DNA of 64,000 nucleotides from Trichoplax adhaerens (taxonomy: Eukaryota; Placozoa; Uniplacotomia; Trichoplacea; Trichoplacidae). Below the pieces are notes generated by a model, which saw only the letters and a program-made list of their open reading frames with translations, was not told where the DNA came from and searched no databases. The stretch spans positions 11,346,878 through 11,410,877 of the forward strand of contig NW_002060943.1 in the NCBI RefSeq assembly GCF_000150275.1, in the 5' to 3' direction. Position 1 is the first letter of the stretch. Each line of letters opens with the position of its first letter. Positions 13,236 to 25,133 of this stretch are shown piece after piece. The position numbers and the translations under genes are program-made.

Positions 13236-15098
13236 CTGTACTGACTGATGGATGAAGAACTGATTTTTTTGATGCGCAGCATTATGAAAAATGGCCAAAG
13301 AAAGTTTCTTTTAGTGGTCGATACTAAATAGGAGCTCTCTTACTTCTTTAAGGTTAATGAAATGAATAAATGCCTCTAAATTCTAACTGCAATTACTAGT
13401 TCTAACTGTTGAACTTAAACAAATGTACTGAGTGAGTGAGTGAGTCTATGCTGGAGACGGAGTAAGAAATTGCAATTTCACACAAGTGACAGTGTATGTG
13501 AGAAAAATTGCAAACTCAAGACTGTTGAATATAGAAAAAAATGAGTTGAAAATTTTTCTTACTACAGTGCACTCCACTTTCTACTCAACTTAATTCTCAT
13601 CGGGATAATAATGAATTAATTAGTGAATAACTGTCTACAACAACAGACCTTCATACATAGGAAGGTCCATATTGATTAGTATTTTTCAGGCGTTTATCCA
13701 TAGTTTTTACTATTCACACACATCCAATGAAAAGGATCATATTGTATGCTGTAAGCAGTAAGCAATCATACTGCAGAATCGTGGCGTCCGCAGTCCGCCT
13801 GTAGCCTGTAGCTACTGGAAATCGGAATATTACCTCAACAGTATTTTCCAAGATTAAACTGGAAACTATAATAAAATAGCGTTATTGAAATTGATATTAG
13901 TGATTCATGTGTTCTAGTTATGATAAAACTGTGATATATCCATATACGACGTATATTGATATAGATAATTCACTGAGGTACGAAATCGATAGTGAAGTTT
14001 ACTACAACAATATTATTGATAAGGCCTAGCTGGTATTCAGCACTATCCTGAACTGAGTGAAAATGAAAGAAATTAGTGTTAGAACGGAGAACAACAAGGT
14101 TAAGTTCTCCATACAATTTTAACGATATCAAGCATCTATCAATGTTCAAATAAGTTTTTATCATTGGCAAACTTAACTATCGATTTTGTACCTCAGTGAT
14201 ATACTGTATATAGATAATACGCGTACATAAGTAATTAAAACAGATGTGAGCAGGATAGTACCTTGATGCTGAACAAATTCAAGAAGTTGTGCCCTACACG
14301 TGACAGAAACGATTCAGAAATCACTGGAAATATTTTTCTTGTTACTCAATGTGACCTACAATATTTTTTGATAGAGTAAATACTAGTGTACAGCAGTGCT
14401 TTGCAACTTCCTTCATATCCAATCCGAAATCTAAAGTCATTACAGCTCACCCAATCTGACTCAAATCCTAGATACGGGCTTATAGTATTTTCACTATGAA
14501 GACATTTTAGAAATACTACTAGCCGAATCCGCACACCTCGCTGTGCATTAAATGTATAGGCACCATAAATGAGTAAATGTTATGCAGACTTAAGGTAACG
14601 TGCAGTATACATAGTACGTAACTAGATAGGGAAATATGGATGAAGGTTTTATCATAAAAAATAATCATTCATCAATACCATAATCCGTGTATACATCTTT
14701 TATACTATATAAAGTAATAAAAGCAAATCGATCGTTCGTCATTAGCCAAGTAAAATGGTGATGCAGGCATCGCCATAGAAACTAGCTTTATGAAAACTGT
14801 ACGTCAATAGACAAGTTATGTTGAATGCTGACTTTGTGATAGAAAACACGTCAAATAATACTTGCTAATCAAGTGAATTGATTATAGCAATAAAGTCGTG
14901 ATGGTTACTGATAATACCAACATTTTGTTGTAGATAGAGAATATCACCAAAATTGAAATTACGTTTTAATTCATAAATGAGTGAATAGATAAATAGTTTA
15001 GCATCAGGAAGAAAATGCAATTAATTTGTTGTTGATGGGGTATAAATCCGATAGCAATAGATGTAGAATAGGTAAGCCCCATCGTTTTATTTATAATT

Positions 15099-18000
15099 CT
15101 AGCGTAATTTCAAAGCCTTCAGCTGTGTTAAAGTGCTACGAGTATCTTTAGCCGAATTGATCAAGTCTGCTAGTGCTGCTTTTTCCTTCTCCTGCAGTTC
15201 TTGAGGAGCGTAATTCTGATATTTTAAATCAGAAATTTTTCGCTGCAATTTCTCAATCTTTTTCTCGACAGGTTTTAGCTGTTCGTTAAGCCGATGGATT
15301 AATCTGTTAAAGTCCACAATCGACTTGATATCTTTAAAAAAAGTTATTTATTGCAATACAATTAAATAGATAATATTAGAGAATGGCAAAACTGAAATCT
15401 AAGATCATCAATAATAACAATGATATCATTGTCATCAAATGTTAATTTTAATCTTTCTCTTACCAGCATACATACTGCAACTTTCGTCAATGCTATGACA
15501 TATGTACGTTTCCTTATCGCGTAGGTCATCTAGGGATAAATAATTTATGAGTAGCGAACTAAGCTATCGCAATAATAATTTAAAATTATACTGAGGGAAT
15601 AAAGCGATAACAAAAAATTGGCTTTATATTTTTTGCACTGTATTACTGAATTTACCGCGGTATTCATCCAAAAATCAACCATTCAACAACTATACATATT
15701 TGTAAAGATGACACTATATGGCACAGTAGCTATTCTAATCTAGCATGATATAATGAATCATAAAAAATTATTACTGTCTCAGTACCTATAGAGTTACTAT
15801 CAGTAAAGTCATGACAATATCTTATTTACAATTGGTACAAGGTTAATACTGACTCTATTGCAAAGGTTTAAATAGATATGTTACATTGCATCAAGACCAC
15901 TACGTTAATCTTCAATACATGCATATATACAAAATGGAAGCAGATTGAAAATTTATTGCAGCTTGTAAATTATAGTGTTCGATTATTGTATTAAGATGAC
16001 TTATGAAGTATTCAATGCTAGTATTATAGAGTAAAACATACAGCGTACTTTATTAATACTTTACCTATAAATTCAATACTCGATATTTTCAATAATTTCG
16101 TTATAGTGTCAATATGTTCTTGTAGTATCGATTGAACAGAGCTGTCAGTAAAGTCACTATGAAATAATATTACCAACCATACGTAATTAGATAGATGGCC
16201 ATTTCTAGCAAGTAATTCTATAATTCTACATACGTATGTAACTGTAGAGAGAGAAATACGGTACCACAACTAGTGTTATTACATAAAACTTTAATAAATA
16301 CTACTATTATTTTAATGTTGCACGACAAAATCGGGAAGGCTGTAAAGGTAAAGCAATTCATTGAATCTACCGTATCTATAAACGGAATTGCGGTACATTG
16401 ATACCTTAAAATAATTCTGAATGGAATTGACCACGGCAGCTCGTATTCGTTTCTAATATAACGTCCAGTTCTAATTAGAAATAAAACAGTACACAGATAG
16501 GAATTAATTTAATTATATCACACTAATCCGATGATAGAATGATTGCTGGAAGCCTAAAATTATCATTACAATGCCTACTTGAGAACATTTAATGCTAAGT
16601 ATACATTCTTTTCTGCGATGTCATTTCTAGTAAAGTTAAAATTTTTCACATCCGGAAAGGGAGCCAAGGTAATAGATTCCTGATGCATCAAACAGTTAAT
16701 TATTCGTCAATTACCGTGTCAGTATTGCATAAATAAGGCAATACAGCACTGTATATAGGTAAATCTTCCCTTGGATGCATAGATTTACCGCAGTATTAGT
16801 TTCGCTATAATCTATCATACTGAAAATACTAATTACAAACCGAGATATTACAAGCGTTAGGTAAGAAATGCCATAGTTCTTCCGTAATGTGAGGTATTGC
16901 TGGATGCGCTAAACGTAGGATATTGCTTAAGATGTGGTATAGAACGCATTTACTCCAGTAGCTACGTAGAGGAAAGTTAAACAATGGTGCAATATATAAA
17001 TTAAAAAGTTAAATTTAAAACAAATATTTAATAGTGAAATCGTTACCTGGATTCAGAACTTGAATCCCTAATAATCGAATACTTCATAAATTCAATATAT
17101 ACATCACAAAGCTCATTTCTGACTAAGCGAATTAGACTTTCAGCATACAAGTCCTAAAATAATAGTGCTAGCATCAAGCAATGATATTATACAAGAATCA
17201 ATAACAGAAAAGCGCCAATTACTGATCAAGGTATGATCGCACCATTTTAAAATTCTGTAAGCCATGTGTGCAGGCTTCCGTTGCTACTGTTAGCCGGCTA
17301 AGCATCCATAGATCGAGTTGGCTAAGATATTTCGAATTAGATTTTAGTTCCTGCAACAGAATCATTTCGTTTGACGGGCTGGCTTGATGTAGAAAATACA
17401 AAGCTTTGAGCTATATGAATTCTAAATTATGATAGAAACCTGAGGACGGAAATCATCTCCCCATAAACGACTAGCAAATTTGGCTGCATTCCATAACTTA
17501 TTACAAAAATTTCTGTTCGAAATGAGTTGACTATTGGATAATTTTTAATCAGTTGTGGTCAGTTTCTAAGTTTCATCTAAGAAAATACGACGATATATTA
17601 TAAATAAATAATTGTCTTACTTTATGTTTAGATTAATTCCTGACCCTTGTTTCTAGAAAAAATTTACAAATCAGTAAAATAAAGTCATCGTGTATTAATA
17701 TAACAAATTATGCCGGATAACCTACCATATACAGTAGCAGAGTCAAACGTAAGGCATCAGCTCCACATGGAGCAATACCTTGGGGAAATGCTTGGCTTAG
17801 CTGTTGTTTAGATGTTCGAATTTCACTTGGAGGCAGGCTACTTTTGTCCAGGGCTGACTGTAAGGTATTAAGGCTGACTCCATTCTGAGTGGTACATAGT
17901 AAGACGAATTTTTATACATAAGATTTAAATTAAATTTTTTTGATATAGTTATAGTCTTACGATAACATGCAATGGATCGATTGCATTTCCAAGGCTTTTA

Positions 18001-21000
18001 GACATTTTACGGCCCTAACAGATACAGTAGCGATAAGTATGCTATGTAGATTTAAGTTTTAAACTAATAATGTTAGCATTGATAGAAATGTTACCAAATA
18101 GAGTTCTAAATTTATAAAGCTACGCACTCTAGAATCGCGCACGATAGGGTGTAAATAAACAGTAGGAAATGGGGAATCATTTCCATCAGTAAGTTCACTG
18201 CACAACATAACCATTCGAGCCACCCAGAAATATAAGATATCGGCTCCCGTTTCCATAACTGTATAAAAATATTATTTAAGATCTGATACATCCGTGGCAA
18301 GTAATAATTTTGAGTAATTATGATTATTACTAAGGCTTAGTAAAAGCAATTAACTTTATCGCAGGAATCAAATATTAAAATCTGCGCTTGTAAATACTGC
18401 ACTTTCAGTATGGTATGTTGTAACAGATTAATAAAATAATTTACCGGAAAGAGGGTATTTGTTCATTCGCTTATTATTTGGCCAACCATCAGCCGATAGC
18501 GGAAGTAAAGCAGATGAAAACCAGGTATCTAAAACGTCTATGTCTTTCTCTAGCGTAAACTACAAAAAATACACGTAGCATTCCAATGAGAAGACTTATA
18601 AGATTAAATACAACCCTTCTTTGTATGCTATCAGGAACCTTAGAATTGTATCCCTTTTCCTGTAAAAACTCTTTAGCTTTGGTGTAAGCTTCACGTTCAC
18701 TTCGCGCAATAAACCAAGATTGCTGATCTGAAATTTCAAGATCTGGAACTGTTAGCCTCCAAGCTGGAATTTCGTGTCCCCAACACAATTGACGAGAAAT
18801 GCACCAATCTCGCGAGTCCTCTAACCATCTTTGCAGTCGGAAATTCAGGCAATAGTAAGTGGATATAAAACAAAGTAAGATATGTAAAAAAGTATTATTC
18901 TGCATACTTCGTAATGAACATTTAAAGATCTATTTCTAAATCTGTGTGATTAATTATATCGCACAAATTTGTTATTATTGTTCGTGTAAATAAAATACAA
19001 GGGGTAAGTTTATTAGGCTTAGTCTCTAATGTGCATTTTGTATCAGTTACATGTAAATGGGATTGTTTTAACCGAAAACGGTATGAAATGGTTAACCTGT
19101 TCCATTCGTTAACGTAATTTCTCGGTACAATATTTAAGAGGCCGTCCCTGACAAAGTTCAGTGCCCGAGTTGACATGGTATCACATTTAATGTACCACTG
19201 AGGTTTCAACATAGGTTCAATTATATCGCCAGATCTTGAGCATCTTTATAGTATATATAAGTGGTTCAAATGGATTAATTTGTTTAAAAATGCTTAGCAT
19301 GATTATTAGCTTATTTTAAAATTTTTAGGAATTGAACTATATTAATCCAAGTACTGTTCATATTTACCTGAAGACAGTTGAAGGGTAAGATATACATTCA
19401 GCATATAAACCTTTTTCTTTTAACTCAGAAATAATTTTATTTCGTACTTTAAAACGGTGTTGGGCAATAAAATTTTCGCAACCACATTTATCATTCTACA
19501 CCAGAAAATGCGAAGACATTCGATTATCTATTAGGTATTCCTGTATAAACAAAATGAAATATCCACCTATATGACACCATGAAACATCTGAAGCCTACCA
19601 TAGTTCCGTCTTCATTCAAAATTTCAATAATTGGAAGATTATGTCGTTGACTACAGGCGTAGTCGATTGGATCATGAGCTGGTGTTATTTTTACCGCACC
19701 CGTACCTTTCAAGTCAGGTCATAATATAGATTTATATATAAGAAATAAATTATTTCACACATATATCTATCAGGCAGTAACAACCTTTGTTAATGTCGAC
19801 AAGCTCGCGGTCGCATATGATAGGTAATCTTCTATGGTTGAACGGGTTTATTACAAACTTGCCGTGCAGGTTTCTAACAACAAATGTTATATTCTGCTTA
19901 TTATCTGGTTTGTTAACTCAATCATGGAAATGTTAGCAATATCCTAGTATAGATTACGCAAGATACAACAGCATTTACTTATATCGATCATCGTCTGGGT
20001 GCACAGCTACAGCTACATCTCCAAGCATTGTTTCAATACGAGTAGTAGCAACTGGAATACTACATTGACCATCTGCAACTGGATAATGAAAGGTATGCAT
20101 TTCACCGACGGTGACACTTTCTCCCAGTCCTGGAACTGCAATTTTGGTCGAACGTTCAACAATATCGTGGTCAACCTGTAATAGAATGATGAATATATAA
20201 CGACGTAAAATCAATTATTACTGTATTATATGAGTGCTTATAAGAATTAAACCTCAATATCGGATAACGCAGTCTTTAAGTGGCAACTCCAATTAACAAA
20301 ACGTAAATCCCGGTATATTAATTCTTTCTATAATTGAGAACAAGTATTGGCATAAATAGGACAGATATAGTGAGTTACAGTAAACTTTAACTCAGCACCA
20401 GTTTTAAATTATAAATATTATAACAGCTTTTAAGGCAAGTTTACTTCATAAAGTTGAACAAAAGCTTCAGTGACTGCTTCAGAATGATTATTATCCAGTG
20501 TAAAAATGAGTTGACTCCTAATTTCGTATAATTTTCAATTTGAATAACAGGTTATACTGTAGATTAAATTTTCACAAACAATTTCAGTATTTTCGTAACT
20601 AACCAATCTAGGGAGCCACCTAGGTGAGAAAGTTGCTCTAGAATAATATTTCTATGCTTATCTTTCCATTTTGTGATGGCTTCAACAGTATCTTGTCTTG
20701 TCTAAAAATGCATAAGAATTGATTAGAACTATGCTTTATGATTGAATAAATTAGTAGTTGTTATTATAGCAAAGAAATAAGAGTATCGTATTATTTCTCG
20801 TATGTATCTGCAATTCATTTTCGTGATGAGATCGTACAAACCATTTGGTGAAGATTTTTGCCCTGAAAGAGTAAAATAAAATGAGTACGAAATCAAATAA
20901 CTATGTCAATGCTATCCGATATACGTAGATAACATAATCAGACAAGTTAGCATTGTTTTAGCATAGACGGAGTATCTTGTAAGTTCTATATTTACTACAC

Positions 21001-22399
21001 ACATACAACACGCGGTTGTAAATTGTGAATAGAATATACGTACGCATTTACTACAGTATAATAATGTAGAAGTGGTATCAAACTATTAGTTAAAGCAAAC
21101 TTTGTTACAAAGTATTTATGTCAAAGCTAATAAGAAATGCCATATACTTGTGCGCAATCATATTTTAATACAAAGTTCCTAATAACAGAATCAGTGATAT
21201 AATTTATACCTCTTTCATGAGATCTCTTTCAACTACACTTTGGGTAGCGATACCGGCATGATCGACGCCAGGAATCCATTGCGTTCGCTCGCCCTTCATT
21301 CTATGCCATCTGACGAGTGAATCCTGTATTGCTACTGTTAATGCATGGCCTACGTGTAATTTGCCGGTCACGTTGGGTGGAGGAAGCAACATGGTGAAAG
21401 ATTCCTTACTTTCAGTTTCTATATAAATGTTTAATTGAAAACATGGCGTAGGATAATTTAATACTAGCTATTTGAGAATTGTAATCAAGGCTAAGAGCCT
21501 ACAATCTAAAGCTACTCTTAGTTATCATATACTGGAATATTCATTGCAGTTATAATTTCCAATTAGTCAAGAATAATAATAATAATGTAAAGATGAATCA
21601 TTTCTAGAAGAAATAACTAAATTATTAATTGATAATGTAATGTATCAGTAGGGCAGTCAGTAGGCCAGATTCAAAGCTTAGTAAACAAACATACGGGTAC
21701 TTGCATGTACATGATGTCGATATGAAAGCAGCAAGGTGATACAAGTATGCATATGCGTATACCACTGCAGGCATTATTACATTTGGTTTAGCGGCATATT
21801 TTTTAAGTTTTGATTGTACTAACGTCGATATCAAGCTAGTACGAATACAAGTATACCCATGCAAGCTTTATTGCGGAAGAGAAACTTTTTAGTACACACT
21901 ATGGCATCTAATGTTGATGTGATGGAAGTGTGCAAATGCATCATCGTCACGGCGGTCATAACTGCATGTTTAATTAATGAATATTGTGTATATGCATGCC
22001 TGAATGCTTGCATTTTAGGGATATACGAAAGCAGTATAAATACTCATAACCCACTACAGGTATTGCATATGAGCAATTCCTAGATTGCCTGCTATGGATA
22101 TGATAACATCAATATTATGCAGATTGATCCTATAGTAATTATTTATTATTGGATTTTTAATATAATATTTCAGGACACTGACGTATTCCTAGAGGTAGAG
22201 TAAGTGCTGTACCATCAGCTCGCCGTTGCATATTACCTTTATCTTGAAATAAATTTTTCTTGATCCACCATTGGTACCAAAATTTATCCCTGCTAGTACT
22301 ATCATATTTATCAGGTAAAGAACAGAGTAGTCTAGGATAAATTGTTCTCGATATTGACGACAAGGTAAATCTTTTGGCATAAGACAGCATCATCTTCAT
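15099..22399 (-). CDS. VARS2: Valyl-tRNA synthetase, mitochondrial-type (VARS2-like)
   Basis: Charges tRNA-Val with valine and edits mischarged threonine. About 20 exons follow the whole class Ia ValRS fold. Exon 1 has an N-terminus rich in Arg/Lys/Ser ([20 protein letters not shown]), typical of a mitochondrial presequence, followed directly by the ValRS core; no GST-like domain as in animal VARS1 is seen. The HIGH-class signature is [12 protein letters not shown] (about 21335-21385). The CP1 editing domain is recognised by [12 protein letters not shown] (about 19690). [18 protein letters not shown] lies near 18780-18830, the [13 protein letters not shown] block near 18520, and the KMSKS loop as [14 protein letters not shown] (about 17975-18015). 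The anticodon-binding region follows ([14 protein letters not shown] near 17500). The last exon (from 15099) encodes the ValRS C-terminal coiled-coil arm. A possible AATAAA lies just past the stop (15086-15091). Mitochondrial targeting is inferred. Confidence 0.9.
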
Positions 22400-22843
22400 C
22401 TTGTTGTTAGCCAGTCATTCATTCTTGAAATTGGAATTTTTCTTGAGCTCGCGAGGATACAACCAGTATCAACATCGAACAAAATCCTACATATCAGTGG
22501 AAATACAGTAGACTAATTTTAGACCTATTAGCAAGATCTCATCAGGAAAGCAACTCGAAAACTAATTCTAATTCATTATATATAATTAAAATTAAATGAA
22601 TGATGTTGGCTGAAAGCGTAAATTTCACAACACGGTTGAATGCATAAGCCTGATGCAGGCCTAATACCTCTATCTTTTCCTTCAAATGGCTACCCTTTGT
22701 GGCATATAGCCATGTAGTAGCTCTGTCTGCAAGGTTTTAAGCAAGAAAACCGCTACGAGAATAAAAGCTGGATGATTAGTGTTAGTTTAAAGCTGTTGAC
22801 GGAACATGAATTGAAGTTTACCGAGAAGTCTCTGCTTTAAGGT
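22400..22843. other. Upstream region of VARS2
   Basis: No coding signal that I can support. It lies 5' of the minus-strand VARS2 start and presumably holds its promoter and 5' UTR, but no core promoter motif stands out. Confidence 0.4.
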
Positions 22844-23080
22844 TTAGTAGAAGTCCTCTAGCTTCTGCAGGCTGTTTTCGATCGCATGCTCCCATCCTGT
22901 ACCAGTACGCTTATACCGCTCATTCATCCTACCCGTAGTAGCTAGTGAATGTATATTACCCTTCTCTAGCGTTTCAGCACTACTATCCCGTATGTATACA
23001 TTAGTACCTGCTACCGCGCAGGTACATTTCAATCTGGATAGTCTTGCAGATTGTTGTCCATTTATCCACTTTATTATCAT
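22844..23080 (-). CDS. Hypothetical small protein (weak)
   Basis: A 78-codon frame from ATG at 23080. The frame stays open upstream without another ATG and would there encode a hydrophobic stretch (IRLAIAIILIFISIF). A splice-acceptor-like sequence (pyrimidine tract then TGTAG) sits just before the ATG, so this could instead be a terminal exon with an unseen upstream exon. The protein has two close cysteines (KCTCAV) and no family I recognise. It would lie head-to-head with the coiled-coil gene starting at 23255. Chance open frame is the main alternative. Confidence 0.2.
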   Translation of the reverse strand: MIIKWINGQQSARLSRLKCTCAVAGTNVYIRDSSAETLEKGNIHSLATTGRMNERYKRTGTGWEHAIENSLQKLEDFY

Positions 23081-23254
23081 TTTAGCTACAGGATAGCAGG
23101 GGAAAATCGATATAAATATCAATATGATGGCGATAGCCAGCCGTATTTAGCATAAGAGTTCCCTTAGATCAACTTATACCTTTTGTTATTATAGTAGATC
23201 ATATTTAATGACAGTAATTTTGATACATCAGTGCATTACAATTAATTATTATCC

Positions 23255-24637
23255 ATGAGCAACGACGATACGAGGTAAGTAAAGAAACATTTCCAACAAG
23301 GATGTATTTCGCTCAGATGACATATATATATATATAGATATCAATTATAAGGGCGAAATAGAATTATTGGTGTTGCCATGATAGTAATTTATTTTATCAG
23401 CCTGTTTTTTTTTTCTATTTAACGTTGCTACAGTGAAAGGAAAGAGCTCCAATCGCAGTTTAATCGGTTTACACAACAATACAATTTCTTACATCGAGCA
23501 ATTGTTGAAAAAGAACGAAACATCGCTCAACTTCTACAGGAGATTGATTTAGTCAACGAGGTAATAATATTACACACTTAATGTTTAAGCAATGCTATTA
23601 GTGATAAGGCATCTTAACTGAAGGATGGCTATCAGTTAACTCTTGTTTTAATTATTACCTAAAATTATCATGGAGAAGCCAATTGACATAGTGCATGATT
23701 TTATTATCATGCAATGGATCGAAAATCTTCAAGCCCATCAGGGCTATGAAGTTATATTATTATTATTATTTATATACTCTTGGTTATCATAGTAATTGAA
23801 TACATATGAAGTTATTAGAAAATGATATAGATATTATATCGATAAAGAGTGCAGTAAGCTGTACAGTAAATAGTGATAAAACAATTCTATATTAACTTTA
23901 GTTAACGGACTAAAAATGAAACGCCTTCTTGGATAGGATAATCAGAATCTAGTAATTGAACACGTATGAAGTCATTAGAAAATGATATAGATATTGTATC
24001 GATAAAGAATGCAGTAAGATGTACAGTAAATAGTGATAAAATAATTCTATATTAACTTTAGTTAACGGACTAAAAATGAAATGCCTTCTTGGATAGGATA
24101 ATCAGAATCTAACGGCTAAGAAGCAATGGCTGAGTCAAGGCAGGGATTTAGAAAGAGAAGCGAGAAACATTGCGGCAGAAATAGATGGCGATTATTTAAA
24201 GTCTAAAGGTATCATATAGCATTTTAGCCTCGCTTTTACTTCTGTATTGACATGTACGAATTTAGTAAGTACAATATTTAGAAAGTTATAACGTAGATTG
24301 TCGAAATTGCAATTAAAAAGCGAATCAGATGACTATACAGTTTCCATTTCATAGTTTATTGATTCAGTAATATCTTACTCATCTATAATTCTACAGTTTT
24401 TATTGCTGGGATCCATCAACTGACCTAGTAATCGCATATTAGTGTAACTGGCTAATTAAATTATTAACGGGGTATATTCGTTATGCTTTCTCGGGCCACA
24501 TTAATAATGTAAGTAAATTATTTCATTTTCTTATAGACGTTATGGAAGAATTAAATCGTACCAAAACAGTTTTAACGCTGGAATCGAATATACTGATGGA
24601 TAAATTACGACTGCAATTGAAATCACAAAATACCTAA
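23255..24637 (+). CDS. Small coiled-coil protein, unidentified (four exons)
   Basis: Four exons with consistent GT-AG junctions and phases give a 116-residue protein. Exon 1 encodes MSNDDT plus two bases (donor GTAAGT at about 23275). Exon 2 reads SERKELQSQFNRFTQQ on to LLQEIDLVNE (ending about 23560). Exon 3 starts at 24106 with NLTAKKQWLSQGRDLE. Exon 4, after TCTTATAG, encodes DVMEELNRTKTVL to the stop at 24635-24637. The whole protein is charged, predicted helical with heptad-like spacing, and has no signal peptide or membrane segment. Size and composition would suit a subunit of a coiled-coil assembly such as a kinetochore, BLOC or centrosomal complex, but I do not recognise the family. 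Intron 2 carries a 160-bp tandem duplication that copies its acceptor site. Confidence 0.72.
23790..24109. repeat. 160-bp tandem duplication spanning a 3' splice site
   Basis: Copy 1 (23790-23949) and copy 2 (23950-24109) start with AGTAATTGAA and differ at only a handful of positions. Copy 2 ends with the true acceptor (AG at 24104-24105) plus the first bases of exon 3. Copy 1 ends with the same acceptor context (AG at 23944-23945) and the same exon-like AATCTA. It therefore presents a decoy acceptor inside the intron. Confidence 0.92.
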
Positions 24638-24745
24638 GAAAAATACTACTGTGAATTATGCATTGTATTATAACCTTGCTACGTATGTCATTGCTACAAC
24701 CTATAATTCATGCAAAATGGTACGTAGTCTTGTAATTTATTGAAC

Positions 24746-24751
24746 AATAAA
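24746..24751 (+). terminator. Polyadenylation signal AATAAA
   Basis: A canonical AATAAA lies 109 bp after the stop of the plus-strand coiled-coil gene. It is at a typical distance for a 3' UTR and supports that gene model. Confidence 0.6.
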
Positions 24752-24983
24752 GAATATTCTCTTAATAACTTGTATCAAAATGAATGGGTCATTGCCCCTT
24801 CCACGAATTGAATAGTAATCCTCCGCTTATATCAGGGACTTCTTCTTGAAGTCCTTGCTCATACATATAGTGATAAACTATTAATTATTAATTGTTAGAA
24901 CATGTTGGTATTTTTTTATCACATGCTAACTAAGACCAAAACTTTAGGCACAATCTTTAAATCATTTGCAAATTGATTCGGTA

Positions 24984-24989
24984 TTTATT
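24984..24989 (-). terminator. Polyadenylation signal AATAAA for EEF1G
   Basis: TTTATT on the plus strand reads as AATAAA on the minus strand, about 145 bp past the EEF1G stop. The EEF1G and coiled-coil genes converge, so their 3' ends are only a few hundred bases apart. Confidence 0.5.
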
Positions 24990-25133
24990 TAGCTCAAAAT
25001 AAATGTATACAACAACGCTATTTTGCATAATACAATGCAATACAAGGATCGAATACAGTCCATTAACCTCATTCGTTTGAGTAAGTCTGCGCTATAATTC
25101 GTTGATAGAAACGATCCTTGATAAATTGTTGAG

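Larger units (their letters stand above)
7169..15098. other. Large gene-poor interval between kinectin-like gene and VARS2
   Basis: About 7.9 kb with no reading frame that I can link to a protein family or chain into plausible exons on either strand. The few 60-160 codon frames lack ATG starts, lie in palindromic repeat, or have no exon partners. The stretch is rich in TACTGTAC/GTACAGTA words, contains two palindromic arrays (about 12736-12870 and 13140-13235), a 57-bp tandem duplication and a short (GAGT)n run near 13432. It is the longest gene-free run in the window. The right end would hold the VARS2 3' flank and the left end the kinectin-like promoter. Confidence 0.5.
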
